Origin: JBBSJZ01 sp041751935
GTDB taxonomy: Bacteria > Planctomycetota > Planctomycetia > Pirellulales > Pirellulaceae
NCBI GenBank assembly: GCA_041751935.1
Contig: JBGSIA010000214.1
Coordinates: 1 to 64,000 of the forward strand
DNA length: 64,000 nt
Direction: 5' to 3'
The notes under the pieces were generated by a model that was given only the letters and a program-made list of their open reading frames with translations, searched no databases and was not told the origin of the DNA. Below are positions 41,201 to 56,200 of this stretch, piece after piece; the first letter of the stretch is position 1; each line of letters begins with the position of its first letter. Position numbers and translations under genes: made by a program.

Positions 41201-44200
41201 GAGCCAATGTTAAGTGTCGAGCCATCGACGACGACCAAGTTCAATAAGCTAGGATCGATGCCATCGACGGTGGCCGTCACATTGAAGCCGCTGGTGTTGA
41301 TCGCATTCGCGATCTTCGCAGCGATAAACACCGACGTATCCCCAGCGAGCAACGTGACCGATGTAGCACCTGGGACAGTCACCACGCCCGTGGTCGTGAA
41401 CTGGAACACTCGCGTTACCGCTGGCGTGACACTGGTGTCATAGATCGAGAACGTCGTGTTGACCAAATCCGCACCCGTAAGAACTTGACCATCTTTACGT
41501 AGCGGCGGCACACGCAAGTCCAGTGATGCGGTTGCGGGAGCATTTGCTGCGGCAGCACCACTTCCGGTCAGTGCGGTCTCGCCAAGATTCAATGTCGCAC
41601 CAATCGCGGTGATCATTCGCACCGCGTTGAGGTCTGTCGCGTCAACCGCCACGTTCACACCCAATCCAGAACCAGCGATCGCTGTGGAGATGGTCGAAGC
41701 TATGGCGGTCGGCAAATCGGTCGCACCAATCGTAATGGGCGACGCACCCGGCGTGAGGACAGTTCCGGTCGTGGTGAACTCAAACGTCCGCGTGACGCCC
41801 GCATTGAGAATCGAGAATGTCTTGCCGACGAGGTCCACACCTCGAAGTGCGGCACCGTCAATCCGCAAATTCGGGACTCGCAAAACGAGTGTACCGGTAG
41901 TCGGAGCCGCAGCAGCAGCCGATGCCACCGTCACACCGCTGCCGACCAGTCCAGTCGACAATGGGTCAAACGTCGTCCCCACAATGCTTCCCAAACGAAC
42001 GTTCGTCGTTCCCATTTGGGTTGCGGTGATACCGACGCCTGCTGATGGCAAAGCGTTGACAATCGCTTCGGCAATCAGTTCGCGATTGGAATTCTCGTTG
42101 ACCCACACAGGAACGATCCCTGGTGCAGCGGCCAAGCCGATACGTGTGAACTCGAACGTCGTCGTTGTTTGGGGAGCGGCTTGAGCATTCGTGACCGTAA
42201 ACTGCTTACCAAGCAGATCAATGCCCATCAGTGCAGTGCCAGTGATGTTGTTCACCGGCACGGAGATCGTCAGCGAAGCTGTGGGAATCTCTTCGAGTGG
42301 CTGTGCAGCAGGGCGGAACTCGCCGCGATCGACGGTCAAGTCAAGCGTCGCTCCATTATCGACGATCGACATCACCCGCATCACTTCACCACCGATTTGG
42401 ATCAAGTCCTTCACACGGACATCAAATCCAGGCCGCGCGGCGACGGTCACGACTCGATCATTTGTCAGTAGCGAGGATGGCTCGCCGGCTTTCGTTTCCG
42501 AGATCACTGTCGACAACGACAGGTAAACTGGTGTAACGATCGTATTGATGGCGTGAGCCGTTGACGTTGTTCCCAGTTGTCCGCGCACAATCGTCAGTAC
42601 GCCAGCAGCGTTTGCGGTGACTCGTACAATCTCGTCACCGACACGAAGGAAATCCGGCAGCTGATCGCTTAGGTTGATGCCCAGCGCAACTGCATCGCGA
42701 ACGGTGAGCGAGGTCACTGCTGCACTGATTGCCCCAGTGGTTGTTGTTACCGCTCCGACATTCAGGATTGCGACTTCGGAGTTCTGAAGATGCGTTGTCG
42801 CGGTGGTACCGAACTGTCCACGAGAAATGGTCATCGAACCGGCATCGACAACCAATACGATTTCGTCACCGACGCGCAGGAAGTCGCCATCGGAGATCAA
42901 GAATGCCAGTCCATTCAGTGGCGGCAAGGTTGTATTGGCGGCCCCGACCAAATCACCGGCGAGTGTTGCAGTTCCAGAAGCCAGATCGTCGAAGACTTGA
43001 ATTTGGAACCGCTCGGTCAAACCATTCACACCCGTTCCGCTGGTGTAGGCAAATGTCTGGCCGTTGCTGACCGAATCAGCGGTCCCGGCAGTCGACAACA
43101 CATTGTTCAAAGATGTCGGAAGAATCGAAAATCCTGGCAGAGCGTTCAACTGAATCGTGTCATCGATACGCACCGGATTGATCTCCAGAACGTCCATGAT
43201 TCGTTGGCTTGTGCCCGGCACAGTTCCACGTAGCGCCAGCACGATCGCATCGGCTACCTGTTGCGGAGTTTCACCGCCGGACAAGAACACTGGCACGAAA
43301 CTCGAACTGGATGGTGAACCACCAGTCGGAACGATTTCCATAGTCACCATTGTCGACGAGGTCGCCGGGTCCATGTCTCGGTCCATCGCCAATAGAATTC
43401 GATCACCGTATTGCAGCTCACCGGTTACTAATCCACCGCCGACAATGAGTCGCAAAGGTTCGGGCAACTGCAATACAAATCCACTGTCGAATTCAAACGT
43501 TGCCGGTTGTGACCCCTGGATGTTCAGACGATCTCCATCGTCGATGTCTGCGCCAGTACCTGTATCGGTCGTCGAGTTTTTATCATCGGTTTCCAGTAAC
43601 AAGTAGTCGTCACTGAGCATGGTGATTTCGTAGACCGAATCCGGTCGCCACAGACCGGCGATCGGCGTTAACCGAACCTGTCGGCTACTGATGCTATACG
43701 CAAACACATAGTCCACGCCTTCCACCAATGGGCGACCATTCTCGGTCAGAATCACTCGCTCCGAAGTTATTGTCAGTGAGTTTCCACCGGTACCCTCGAA
43801 TGGGAAATTGGACCCTGGTCCGTCACCAAGCAAGAATTGAAAATTCTCCAACAGTGGGTCCGCGCGACGTACGACACCTTCGGTGATCCCTTCGATATCT
43901 TGGGTGTCGTTATCAACTGGGTTGCGAAGTGCCGCGTAAGGATCGTCTTTGTCGCTACGATCAACTGCACCACGATCAATAAAGGTATTCGTTCCACCGC
44001 CAGTGGTTGAACCGCTGCTGTCGATTCGCAATTGTCCATAGACATCGCGGTCGGGTGCGATGATTGCGGATTCAGGAATTCCCAGCTCTAGTTTGAAAGT
44101 CTTGTAATCGGCGCGGTCTTGCTCGTTGTCTTGCCCGCTGTCGACCAAAATGGAACCATCGGCTGGATAGAAGTTGCGATTCGCTTCATCGCGGAACGGG

Positions 44201-47200
44201 GAGCCCGAATTTCCACCATTTTGGAATGCGGTTCCCAATGCCGGATTGCTATTGTTGTTCTGGAAGAAATTCGAGCGAATGACCGGCGCCTCGCTACCGT
44301 TTGCGGCGGCGGTGCTACCGTTGACAATGCTGGAATTCAAATTCGTGAACAGGTTGTTAAGCAGCGTCGGGCTAGCGATGCCAACAATTTGGACCCCGGT
44401 ACCCGATCGATCCAGTCCCACGAGCGTGTTGTTGACGAGTCGACCGAATGGTACGGGACGTTGTGGATCAGGGTTTGTCTCGCCCGCAAAACGAATCCCC
44501 GTCGAGCCACCGACAACTACGTTATTTTCAATCACAATCCCGGGGATCAAACGATTCGCATTCGTTTGTGGGAAATTAATCAACGAGCCTGGATGCGGCA
44601 CACCGCCGCCGGCTCCCTGCTGTGTACCAGGTTGGACATTGATGCCGAAATTGAGCGAATCAGAAATGAAGTTCGACTCGACGACAAATTGACCCTGCTC
44701 GCGTTCACGGTTTTTGTCAGCAAGCAAGCCGGTGCCACCTTCAAGGAACACAATATTGTCCAGGAAAGCACTACCTGTACCTGTCGCCCGTCCATCGTAA
44801 ACGAACGTAAACGTATGATCGCCCGATGGCAAATTGACACGAATCGTTTGGTACGGAATATCTCCCTTTGCTAGGAACGGATTGCTGGTGTTGGGGAAAT
44901 CTGGATCGGGAGCTACGAGCGTTTGCAACACACCGTCAACGAGGAAGTACAAGCCATCATTGTCTGCGGGGTCAGTTGACGAATCGACGCTAAATGAAAA
45001 CTCGAGGACTCCTGGCTCCATGGTTGTAGCACCAAGATCCGACGATCGGACCTGATAAACCGACACGGGATTTGCCGACTGCAGCGACCAAACGCCCGTT
45101 TGCGGATTCGTCATGGATCGCGAAAAGCCGGGAATCAATGCTGGTGGTGGCAACGAACCTGGAGGAATCAAGCCACTCAACTGCGTCACGTCCACCGGTG
45201 TCACGCTGGGAAATGCAGGGCCTGACTCAAAGTCCAGTCTAGTGATTTCATTGACTTCGACAATGTGTCGGTCATTCGTGTCGTAAATAACACCAACGCT
45301 ATTCAACTGAGTATTGGAATTATAGTTCTGATATTCCCCGGTTCGGCGAACTTCGAGTTGATAGGATCCCGAAAGAATTTTGGCGCCCTGATTCGGATCC
45401 AAATTGTGCGTGCGATCTGGACCATCCAAATCAGTCGTTGTGGCGCCACCACCGGCTCCCGTGACCATTTCACCACGTTCGGCGTACCCGATGATGAAGT
45501 CATCGATGTAGAACCCTTCGAAATTATTTGCCGAGCTGCGGATCGATCGCGTTGGGTGAACCCATTCGCCAAAACCATTGAGGTTGGTTAATGAATCGGT
45601 TGGCAAATTGCCGTCGAAGGGGTCAACCGCGTTGGTTGGGTCAAACAAGGTTCCAGCAGTCGAAAAATCGACTCGCAACTGCAGTCCGGTTTCGCCCGCG
45701 TAATCCGACAAATCCACGCGAGCCTGGCGCCATTGACCCGTACTATCGAACAACTCTTGGCGTTGTTGCTGAGAGACGCTGCGTGGTGTAGTGCTGTTAC
45801 GGCCAGCATCCGCTAAATGCGAGAGGAAACCCGCAAGTTCTGCTGTCCCGTTAGTGTTGTTGGGGTTGGCCACGCTCATTTGCGAGTTATTCGTAGCCAG
45901 CAGTTCCCAGGTTGTTGAACCATTACGTTTGATCCAAACTCGAGCCGAGTCGCGGAAGGGATTGCCGGCCTCTGATCCGATATTCGACCCACCATTGACA
46001 CCACCAAAGTTTTCTGTGTCCAAGAAGTAGGTGAAGTACAACGTCGGACGGTCGGAATCGACGGAATCAGCCAAGTCAAACGTGTTAGTTTCCAGTGCAC
46101 CAAACGCACCACCGGGAAGGTTATAGGAACCTTGACTGTTCGCCGTTCCTGCACCAGTGACGATATTGGGGTTGCTACTGAGGTCCCGATGGAAGGCTTC
46201 CGTCAAGATGCCGAACTGTGCATTAACACCGTTATAGGTCAGATAGGATTCAGTACCCGTGTTTGTGCTCGACCCCAACAGCCATGGTTCCAACCCAAAG
46301 TAATAGCTAACACCACCCTGAGCTTGCGTGAATTGGCGATCGGATGCAGGGCCAAGATCGGGGAAGTTGACATTCGGAACGTTAGGTGTACGGCTCTTGT
46401 CATCAACGCCATTGATTCCATGCCCTACGTCGGTGGCTCGACGAGTGGTGGGGTGCCAGAGGGAAAAGTCAAACGGCGAGAACGCTAAGCCTATGGGCCG
46501 CTGGGCACCCTGGTTGGGGCCGCTGTTATAGCCAGTAATCGTCATGATCGGGCTGTCCGCCAGTCCATCATCAATCGCCGTGGTATTCGACAATGTCGCA
46601 AGCGTCTGGTTGCCTGGGCCGTACGGAATTCCTACCACAAACGGCGGCAGGTTAGTCATCAAGAAATTATTGATGTTGAAATCGTTGTGATTGAGCGTGG
46701 CGTAAGCCCCGATGAAGCTGACCGTCGCGCCTGGATTGACGAGGTTTCCGTTGACAAGGAAGTTGGTCGGATCGAAGTTTGGTAACGCATCCAGCGCATC
46801 AAACACGCTGAGAAGACCGTCCTCTTCCTGCGTCACCGGAACATTCACAGCCTGTCCCACGCGCGTGGTCGATATGATGGGCAGAGGCGGAACACTGTTC
46901 TGGGCAACCGAGACATTCACCCGCGCGGCCGCCGGAGTCAACGCGGTGTTCACAATCGTGACCGTGAAATCGGCAATATCCAAACCGGCAAGGGCTCCCA
47001 CGAATTCGATCGTGATTGGACCTCCAGGTAAAGCAGCCCCATTGACCGAGATATTTCCGAACAAGCCCGGGATGTTAAACAAAGCATTCTGTACCGCGAT
47101 GTTGTTGGCGTTGGACTGAATCGCTGTCGATGTCCCGACCAGACCATTAACTGCGTCATTGAGCGTCAACGTGAACTCGCCAGCGGTGGGAGTTCCCGAG

Positions 47201-50200
47201 AGAGTGATCTGTTGGATCTCATTCTGCGCCAGTGGATTCGACGCCGACTGGAAGATTGATGTCGCGGGTCCACCGGCATGAATCAAGCTGCTGGAGTTCA
47301 AAGTGAATAGCGCCAGAGAGGTCTGGGCCAATCCACCGACGAACTCCACCGTGAACGTATTTCCGGCTGACGCGTCACCCGTAACCAACACGTTGCCCGC
47401 CAAGCCCGCATGCATCGCCTCAATCTTGCCTCGGATCACGACATCGGTATCACCGACATTGATCGCTACTGACGTGCCCATGATCGCGGAGTTGGGTGTA
47501 TCATCAATCGATAACGTAAACGAACCGCCAACTGCTGTCCCCGGCACGGTGACCGATTGAATCTGATTCTGAACCCCCGTTGCCGAGCCGTCTTGGGTGG
47601 TGGTCACCGTCGCGTTTAACGGAGTAGCCGGAGTAAAGAAGAACGGAGCGCTGGTGAATTCTGGGATGTTGCGATTGGCCAGCGCACCCGTGAAATCGAT
47701 CGTGAAGAAAGACCCCTCGTTGGTGTCACCAGTCACCGTGAAGTTACCAGGAACACCACCATTGAACACATTGTCAAGCTTGGTTTGGATATCGGTGTTC
47801 GTGTCACCGATAACGATGTTCACGGTACCACTGAAAGGAGGAAGAGCGGGAAAGCCGGTCGGCGTGCCGTTGAGAGTCAGGTCGAACGAACCGGCAAGCG
47901 GCAAGGCGACATTTGCTCGGACCGGGATATCCACTCGTTGAGTTTCTGACTGCAACGGTGTCGACGATGCGGGTTGATCCTCCATGATGGTCGGATCACC
48001 AAATGTAAAGTTGACGGTGGCCGCTGCGATATTTCGTCCGCCGAGAGTACCCACGAATTCGATCGTGAAGCCAGATCCTGACGTCGCATCGCCGACGACA
48101 TTGACATTGCCTCCAGGGCCGGTGACGATTCCAGCGATACTCGCAAGTGCAGCGACGACGGCGGCGTTATTGTCACCGACGTTGATTGGGTTGGACGTGC
48201 CGATGACGCCATTGACCGTATCGTTGAACGTCACGGTGAACGCGCCGCTGGTGACGGTTCCCGGCACAGTTACCGTTTGCACCTGATTCTGTGACGGTGC
48301 GAACGCCAACTGTGGCGTTGACAGTAGCAGCGTACTACCCCCGGAGAAAACATCATTCACCTTTGTGAAGCTAACGACATTTAATCCGGCGAGTTCATTG
48401 ACGAACTCGATAGTCATCGCACTGGTTCGGACCGTCGTTCCCGGCCCCAAGGCAGTCACGAGAACGTTACCGGCAAGTCCAGAGATTTGCTGCAATCGAT
48501 TTTGAACCGTAGCCGCGGTGTCGTCGAGCTGAATCGTCTGGGATGTGGTCTGCAGAGCTCCCCCACCTAGGCCTGCTCCGACGGTGCCCTGCGTTAGATT
48601 GGGGTCACCCACCAAACGCAATTGGAAACTGCCGCTGATCGGCGCCCCCGTGACTTGGAATCGCTGGATCTCGTTCGGCGCGATCGCGGCCGTAGCGATG
48701 ACGACGCTGTTTTCCGCCGCTGGTTGCAGTTCATTTTCCACCACACTGAGCGGTCCAATGTTAAAACCACGAAGGTTGCCAATGAACTGGACGACGTAGG
48801 GATCGACCGTCGTGCCCGTTCCGGAGACGGTGACGTTGTTGTTGTTGAGACCAGAGATGCCGCCAATAAGCGCTGCTTGGACTTGTGCCGCAGTCGGCAA
48901 CAATTGCAGGTTAGGAACTGTTCCTGCATTTATCCTGAGCGGATTAGACGTGCCGCTGATCGTGGTCGCGCCAACCGTCGTATCCTGAATCTTTAGCCTA
49001 AAAGTATTGACCGTTGAGTTGGTGATATTGGGCAGGCTGATCGTCTGCACGTCGTAAGGGACAAACGTGTCGACATCGACGACCAACTGCGGTACATCCT
49101 GGTCTTGTAACTCATTGACAAACTGGACGCTTATCGGACCGGCGGGCAGGGCCGATCCGGAAACAATCACGTTGCCGACACCGACATTGGGAAGTGCTTC
49201 CAGGGCGGCGCGCACGGTCGCTACGTTTGCGTTGTACGGAATGTCGCCAGTCGTGGCGGCACCAAAATCAAGTCGGAAAACGCCGCGATTGATTCGCGTG
49301 TCCAAGCGAATCGTTTGAATTTCATCGCCTACCAATTGCGAATTATCGGCAGTGATTGGTTGCAGATCCTTGCCCTTGAGGGCGCCTTGGAAAACGATCT
49401 GTCCGGGAATCGGTGGTGCGAACGGATTAACGGGTGTCACATCGCTGACGCCCGACAGCGGACCGCCGGTAACGTCGACGTTCGCAATTCCGTTGACACT
49501 TGGCAGGGCAGCCAAGGCATTTCGAATGACCGTCGCAGATGCGTTGGCATCCAGCAGTGCCGTAGTGTCCAGTCGGAAGACGACCGTGCTGGCGGCGTGA
49601 GTCGCAACTGCAGTGGAGTTGATGCCTCGGACGACTTGAACCGTATTGGTTCCTGTGTCCACAGTGACGACTCGTAAGTCTTCACTGTCGATGCGCAAAT
49701 TCGTGGCCCCCACGAGTGGACGAGCATCTTCGACGCTGAGTACGTCGCTGACGATCGTTACTGCGGTGGGAACATCCGGCGCAGCGAGATTGAATAGCGG
49801 TTTCGGTGCCAAGGTGTTGTGATTCGTGATTGGCGTGGCTCCGAAGTTGCCACGGTTAACCGTCAACTGGGTGCCAGAAGGGATTCCGGTAATCTGCATC
49901 TCCTCCTTGCCTACGCGGATCACTTGACCCACCGTAAACGCACCCGAGTTATCCACGCTCAGCGTATTCGATGCCGCAGAACTGTTTATCGCTGCGGTCA
50001 GCACTGCCGCTGTGCCTGGAGCGGCTAATCCCGCCATCAACTCGGTTTTGACAATCTCAAATACCGTCGCTGTATCGTCGTGGGCTGCAGGCGTCGTGCT
50101 GTTGTGCCCGCGGGTTACGGTGAAACTGTTGGCACCCACAGCCGTTACCAACATCTGTTCGTTGTCGATCTGGATCACAAACGGCGCAGCAGGGAATCCT

Positions 50201-53200
50201 GTGATGCTTTCCACGGGGATGATCACATCCCCAACGCCGACCACGTTAACAGGATTGTTGCCGTTGGTATTGTTCGCTGAGATACTGGTGATCGCACCCT
50301 GATCATCGACAAGCGACAACCTAAACCGGCTTTGCAACCCGCCCACGGTGCCATAGGCATTGGTGTCGATCGACTGGGTTTCATTGACCGTTAATGTCGC
50401 TGGTGCGTCATGCGCAATCGGCACGGTGGTGAAACGAGGACGTGGATTCGCGCCTAATCCAGCGTCGGACGTTATCGTGAAGTAGCCAATCTCATTATTT
50501 GTCGGTTCATCAACCGTGATTGTTTGCGTAACGATATTGGTATCGAAGACGCGACTGGCGAATCCTGTCACCGTGTCAAACGCAACCATTTGGCCATCGC
50601 CGGTGACGGCAAATAACGTGTTCTTGTACAGTCCGTTTTGCGCGTTCTGTGGGCCTAGCGACAAACCTTGAAAATCCAAATCCGCTACACCGAACGCATC
50701 AGCCGACAGTAGAATGCTGGTCACCACGCCCGTATTCTTGTTAATGGTGATCAATTCACCGGCGTTGGTCACACCGTACAGCGGGCCGGTATGATTCCCC
50801 GCAGCGTCAAACGCAGCAAACGACAATCCTGTCACGCGACCTTTGAGCGGGCCCAAATCCGTAGGCGCTGCTGTGTCTTGGCCGGTGACCAGGGTCGTAA
50901 TGTTGGGCGATAAGAAATATGCCGGAGTGCCATCGTTGCCGGAGCCGGGATCATTGCCACCGGGGTTGGCGTTGCCACCAAAGATAACCGCAGTGACCCA
51001 TGTTTTTGCAGTCGGGTGACTGTTGATGGCATGCGCAATCGTCGCGGCACTGGCGGCGCCAACGATCGCCCCCATGGCGTCCACGTCAAGACCGATCGTC
51101 AAGGTAATCTGGCGAGTAAGAGCGCCGGTTGTCGCATTGGGAACAATGGCCGTGCTAACCGAGGCGTTAGTATTGTCCGGTCGCGGAGCGAATACCAATT
51201 CAAAGTTACCGACCGTGCCTGCGTCACGTGCCTTAATTCGGATATCCGAGATATTGATCGTTGGTGGTGTTCCCGGGATGACCTGAGTGGTGCGCAACGT
51301 CTGGGTAGCGAATGTTACACCTGCGGGTTGGATTTCGCCGATGACGCCATAGTCAGGGTTTGCACCGGCATTTCCTGGCGCCGCGTTCCCATCTTGGTTG
51401 CCGCGATAAAGTCGCGAAGTAATATCCGATTCACGAACCGAGTAATAAGTATCGTAAACGGGCACAGGCGCTGCAGCAGACCCCGTCGTGTCCCGCCGCT
51501 CGAATGTAAACGCATCGACGTCGTCCGACAGTGCGAACTCATTCGCCCGCACTGCGTGAGAACCGATGTTCCGACTCAAATTGATGGTATTGGGTACTGA
51601 TAAACCTGCAGTGCCAATTACTGGACCGGTAATGTTATCGTTCTGTGCCGATATCACTTGACCCGTACCGGGATCGATCTCGACCAACTGCCCGACCGTA
51701 TTCGGAATGCTGAAGTTCGGTGCCACCAGCGGATTGGCCGGAATCTGGCGCTGATAACCGAACATCCGCCCGTCACTGCGGACGACGATGTCTTGCACGT
51801 CATCAAAGCCCGAACCGCCGCTGGAAATACTATTGGTGACTCGAGTCAGGTACTGGCCACCGGTGAAAGGATTGAATGTATATAAGCTATCGTTGGCACC
51901 GGCTTGGCCCGTGTTACCGATAACATCCGTCGCCACATACAGCGTCAAGTCATTGAGTGACAACGGAGGAATTTGATTGACCGGATTGCTGATGTCGAAA
52001 AGTCCGCCACCGGTGGGCGCTATGTTGATGCCATTGGATGAGTAACCAACCAGTCCCAGGTGATCTTCAATAACGCGTCTAACCGAATTCACCGGTTCCA
52101 GCCGTGTTCTTGCGATTTCGGCATTGACGTTGGACTGGAAAATACCATTGAGCGACGACGGTTGATTGCGATTGCTCATCACCGCGACGTAGTATCTTTG
52201 GCCATTCAGACCGGGACTGACATGGATCGGTCCGATAAAACTGTCCTTCTTGCCCAACGAACCACGACTCAGGTCGGTGATGCCAAGCTCACCATCGGGG
52301 CGCTGATCGTCTTCGACATTTGATTCCCGACCAACGTAGATGAGTCGTTGGTTTTGGTCGTAAACAGCAACTGTCGTGTCAGCACTGACCGCACCGTCGG
52401 CGTAGTCAATGTCGAACACAACGGCGATCGTTCCCGCACCATCGTTGACACCGCCAATGACTTGCACACCTGTCTGGTTCAAATCGAATCGGTACCAGTC
52501 GACGTCGGTATCGTTTGCCAGTTCGCCGGAAATTCCGAGCGCAGCAACATCCGTTTGCAGCAAGTTGACAAGCGATTGGGCGTTTGCAAAGTCTTCGGTC
52601 GCTTCGCCGGGCAGTTCACCCGCTTCGCCGATCAGTGGACTGTGCGCTGGCAATCCCCGCACATCAATCCCTGTGGCGGCATAACGGATGTCCGCGAATC
52701 GCACCGTCGAGCCAGGGAATTCGTCGACTTGCTGCGTACGAATCTGCAGCATGTACTTACCACGGCTTTGTGCGTCGCCGGGAGCCGCAGCCTTGCTCTT
52801 GACTCGGATAAAAAACGTACCTGTGGTGCCAACCGCAGCACCGGGCTGCGTCAGCACATAAAAGAATCCTGGGTCACGATAGTTTTGTGTGAAGTAGTCG
52901 CCACCGAGAAGTGCATTCTGGGTCAACGTCGCGGCGCCGCTGCCGGTGATGACGCCAGGATCGCTCGAAGATGCAACAATGACATTGCCGGTTGCGTCGA
53001 CTAATTCAACGACAGCGTCCAGCGTCGAATCCGTACGGTCAATGTCGATCCAAATCGGTGTCCCGTTGGTGCCCGTGAAGCTATAAACGTCCACGTCCCT
53101 GCCGTCATCAGGGCTGATAAAACCATGGATCTCAAAACCGAGTCGACTGGTATCGTCGCCAGCCTTCTGGCCAGGTACCGGATTAGTTACCGTTGCCACG

Positions 53201-56200
53201 TTCGGTGCTAGCACGCCGAGATTCTGGGCTAACGTTGTTGTACCATTGAGATCCCTCTTGTTGATCAGGGGATTCTCCAATTCGCGCACGATCGCCACAT
53301 TGCGATCATTACTGTACTCGTTGAACAACAATCCTCGCCAATCGCCGGGATCTGCTGTGGCGTTTGGCAAATTGTCAGTGTCCCGGTTCGCTGCACCGCT
53401 GGCGGTGAACCCAGCACCGATCGAATCGTCATTCAACGCAGTCATGACCACTGGATGACCGATGGTGCCAAGCACGTGAATGGCTCCACCGATGCGATCA
53501 ATGATTTCGACGGGAGTTCCCGTCGCCGTGAATCCGGCGTTGGCGCCCTGCAGCTTAATGACCAGGCTTTCTGAATTGCTACTTTGCAGCGTCAATCCGC
53601 CGAGCGAGTGCAGATTATCGACAATGACTTCATTGCGCAACACATGAACAATGTCGGTATCGTCCCACACACTTTCCACGGTGACTTCTTCGCCACGGAC
53701 GAGCATGCCGTTAACGCCGCCACCGACACCACCGTTATTTTCCAATCGGTTCAGTCGCACTAGCGGACCATAGTTGTCATCTAGCAAATTGAACCGCTGG
53801 GTCGCTCCGGTTGAACGTCCGTAATCGCGAACGATATCGGCCACGAGCGAGTTCGCATTGATACTGATGGGCGTGCCGACGTTGTCTTCGAAGACATTAT
53901 TAACGATGATCGGCTGGGCGCCGCGAACATAGATCGAGGCAATGCCATTGGACCCGCGTCCATTACGACGATTATTGCTGACTGCGGTCGCGGCTGCATT
54001 GTCTTGAAACAAACTGTTGACGATCCGAACGTCGGCTTGATGAATTTCCAGGGCATTGAAGGGGAAGTCGCTTCCTTCGATGCCCGAGCTGCCACCACCG
54101 TAGGTGATGATAGCTTGATCAATACTGCCACTTGTACCTTCACCAAAGAACAAACCACTCCATGCGCCCGGCAGCGGAACACTGGCTGGTGAACTGTTGG
54201 TATCAAATGTTCCGCTACCACCGTATCGCTTATCGACTTGGCCCGTGAACACAATGGGACGATCGACGGTGCCTTCAGCGATCAGTGTGCCCGCGCCACG
54301 CTCAACTTCGATTCTGGCTTTGTTCAGTTTTACAACGATGCCTGGGTCGATTTGCAAACGCCCGGCCGGACGAGCTGTCAACACACCGCCGGTACGAACC
54401 GGTCCCCCAGAACCACCATCAATGATCAGGTTTTCGCTCAAGACGTGAGTGATATCTGTGTCATTGAAGCGTCCAGAAACCTGCAACTTTGTCAGTCCAG
54501 CTCCCGTCGGTGTATCGATTCGCACGGCCAAACCGTTGACCGAGTTACCGACAAGGTAGTTGCCGTGGACATCCGGTCCGATGCGGCGCAGTGAGTCATC
54601 AAAGCTGTCTGGATCAGCCGAGATCGCAGCCGTCGCACTTTGAGTGATCAGATTAAACGACAATGTTGGTCGCGCGCTGGTGATGTGGATCGATGAGAAC
54701 GGCAACTCGCTGGTGTCCACAAACACGCTGCCCCCGCCGTGCTTGATGTCAACATGGTTGACGTAGTTCAAGAAGATACCACTGGCTTCGCGATCCGAGT
54801 CGTCGCGAAACACGATCCCGCCAAAGTCGCCAGCAAATACCGTAGTGTTGCCACCATCGCTGTTTCCGCCAGCAGTATCATCGAAGTACGACCGCAAAAA
54901 CACAGACTCTTCCGGAGTGCCAAATACTTGAATCGATCCTTCGGCGCGGCTGACGCCGGCTCCAGTCGATCCCGCATCAATATTCGCTTTGCGCAATTTG
55001 ATCAGCGTACCAGCGTCAAGAACAACGTTCACTCCGGCTGGTACACGGAACTCGGCGCCGTCAGCAAGCGGCACTCCGCCTTGCGTTGTACCGATCAGAT
55101 AGGGTCGATTGTCCGCCAACGTGCTGGCGATGCCGTCTGGTCCTGCGTTTCCAACGATGCGCACAATCGTAGGTGCATTCACGGTTCCAGGTGTCGCAGC
55201 CGCAGCCGTAAGTGCCTGCTGGATCGTTTCAAATGGCGAGGCAAGTGTCCCCAATCCTTCTAAGGGACCAACGGGATTCGTGTCAGCCAGTTTGTCGACA
55301 AAAATCGTATTTCCTGACTGGAACCAAAACTGGTACACACCTCCAGCAACTCCGTCGGCATCACCATCCAAAGCTGTACCGTTAGCATCACGCAATTCCG
55401 CTATCGCGGCGGGCTTGAAATTTAACGCCAGTTCGTAGACTCCATCCGTTGTCCCTCCGAAGCCAGAATTTGGCACATTGGGGTCATAATCGGTGTTACC
55501 AGTACTGGATACGCCGATGTAATACAAACCAGCTTCGAGTTCGAGATCGATGAACGCATCGGCACCGAAGTACTGGTCATTGCGAGCAATCAGCGTTCGC
55601 TCACCTGTGATTGAATCTTGCTTGTAGAGCGCCAAGGCACTATTGAGCAAACTCGGTTCAACGCCGTTATCGACCAACGTCAAACGCTCGGCGAAAATCT
55701 CGGCACTAAAGCGTCCCATGCTTGGCAAGGTGAACGAGTACATATCAATATCAGTACTATTCGGTGGCGAAATTCGCCTGAGGTGCAGCAGATCGACGTC
55801 ACCAGGCAGAACTTCGTTGGGTATCGCGCCAGCTCCCATATTTGCAGGCTGATCATAGGCATGACCAAGCGAGAGTGCGTGCCCAATCTCGTGGTACATC
55901 ATGACGGAAAAACCATCACCGTAGAAGCGATTCGATTGATTGTAGATGTCATGGTTCAACACCACGCGGCCAGGACCTCCCAAACCGGGGACACCGGCTC
56001 CAGGACCAATCGTCGGATCGAGCGCACGCAAGTCACCATTGCCGATACTTAGTCCGCCACCGTTGGTTCCTTCGATAAATTCGATTCCCGTTTCTCGGGC
56101 ATAGACTTCAAAGATATCGCGGACGATTTGTTTTTCCGTTTCCGTGATCAGGTTCAAATACTCACCTGGATTCAGCGGATCACCAGAATCAAACGTGCCC

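Noticed and set aside
40247..41443. 398-codon open frame on the plus strand
   Set aside because: It lies antisense to repeat family B of the giant gene, and its repeated composition mirrors that family in reverse. It has no domain and no ribosome-binding site.
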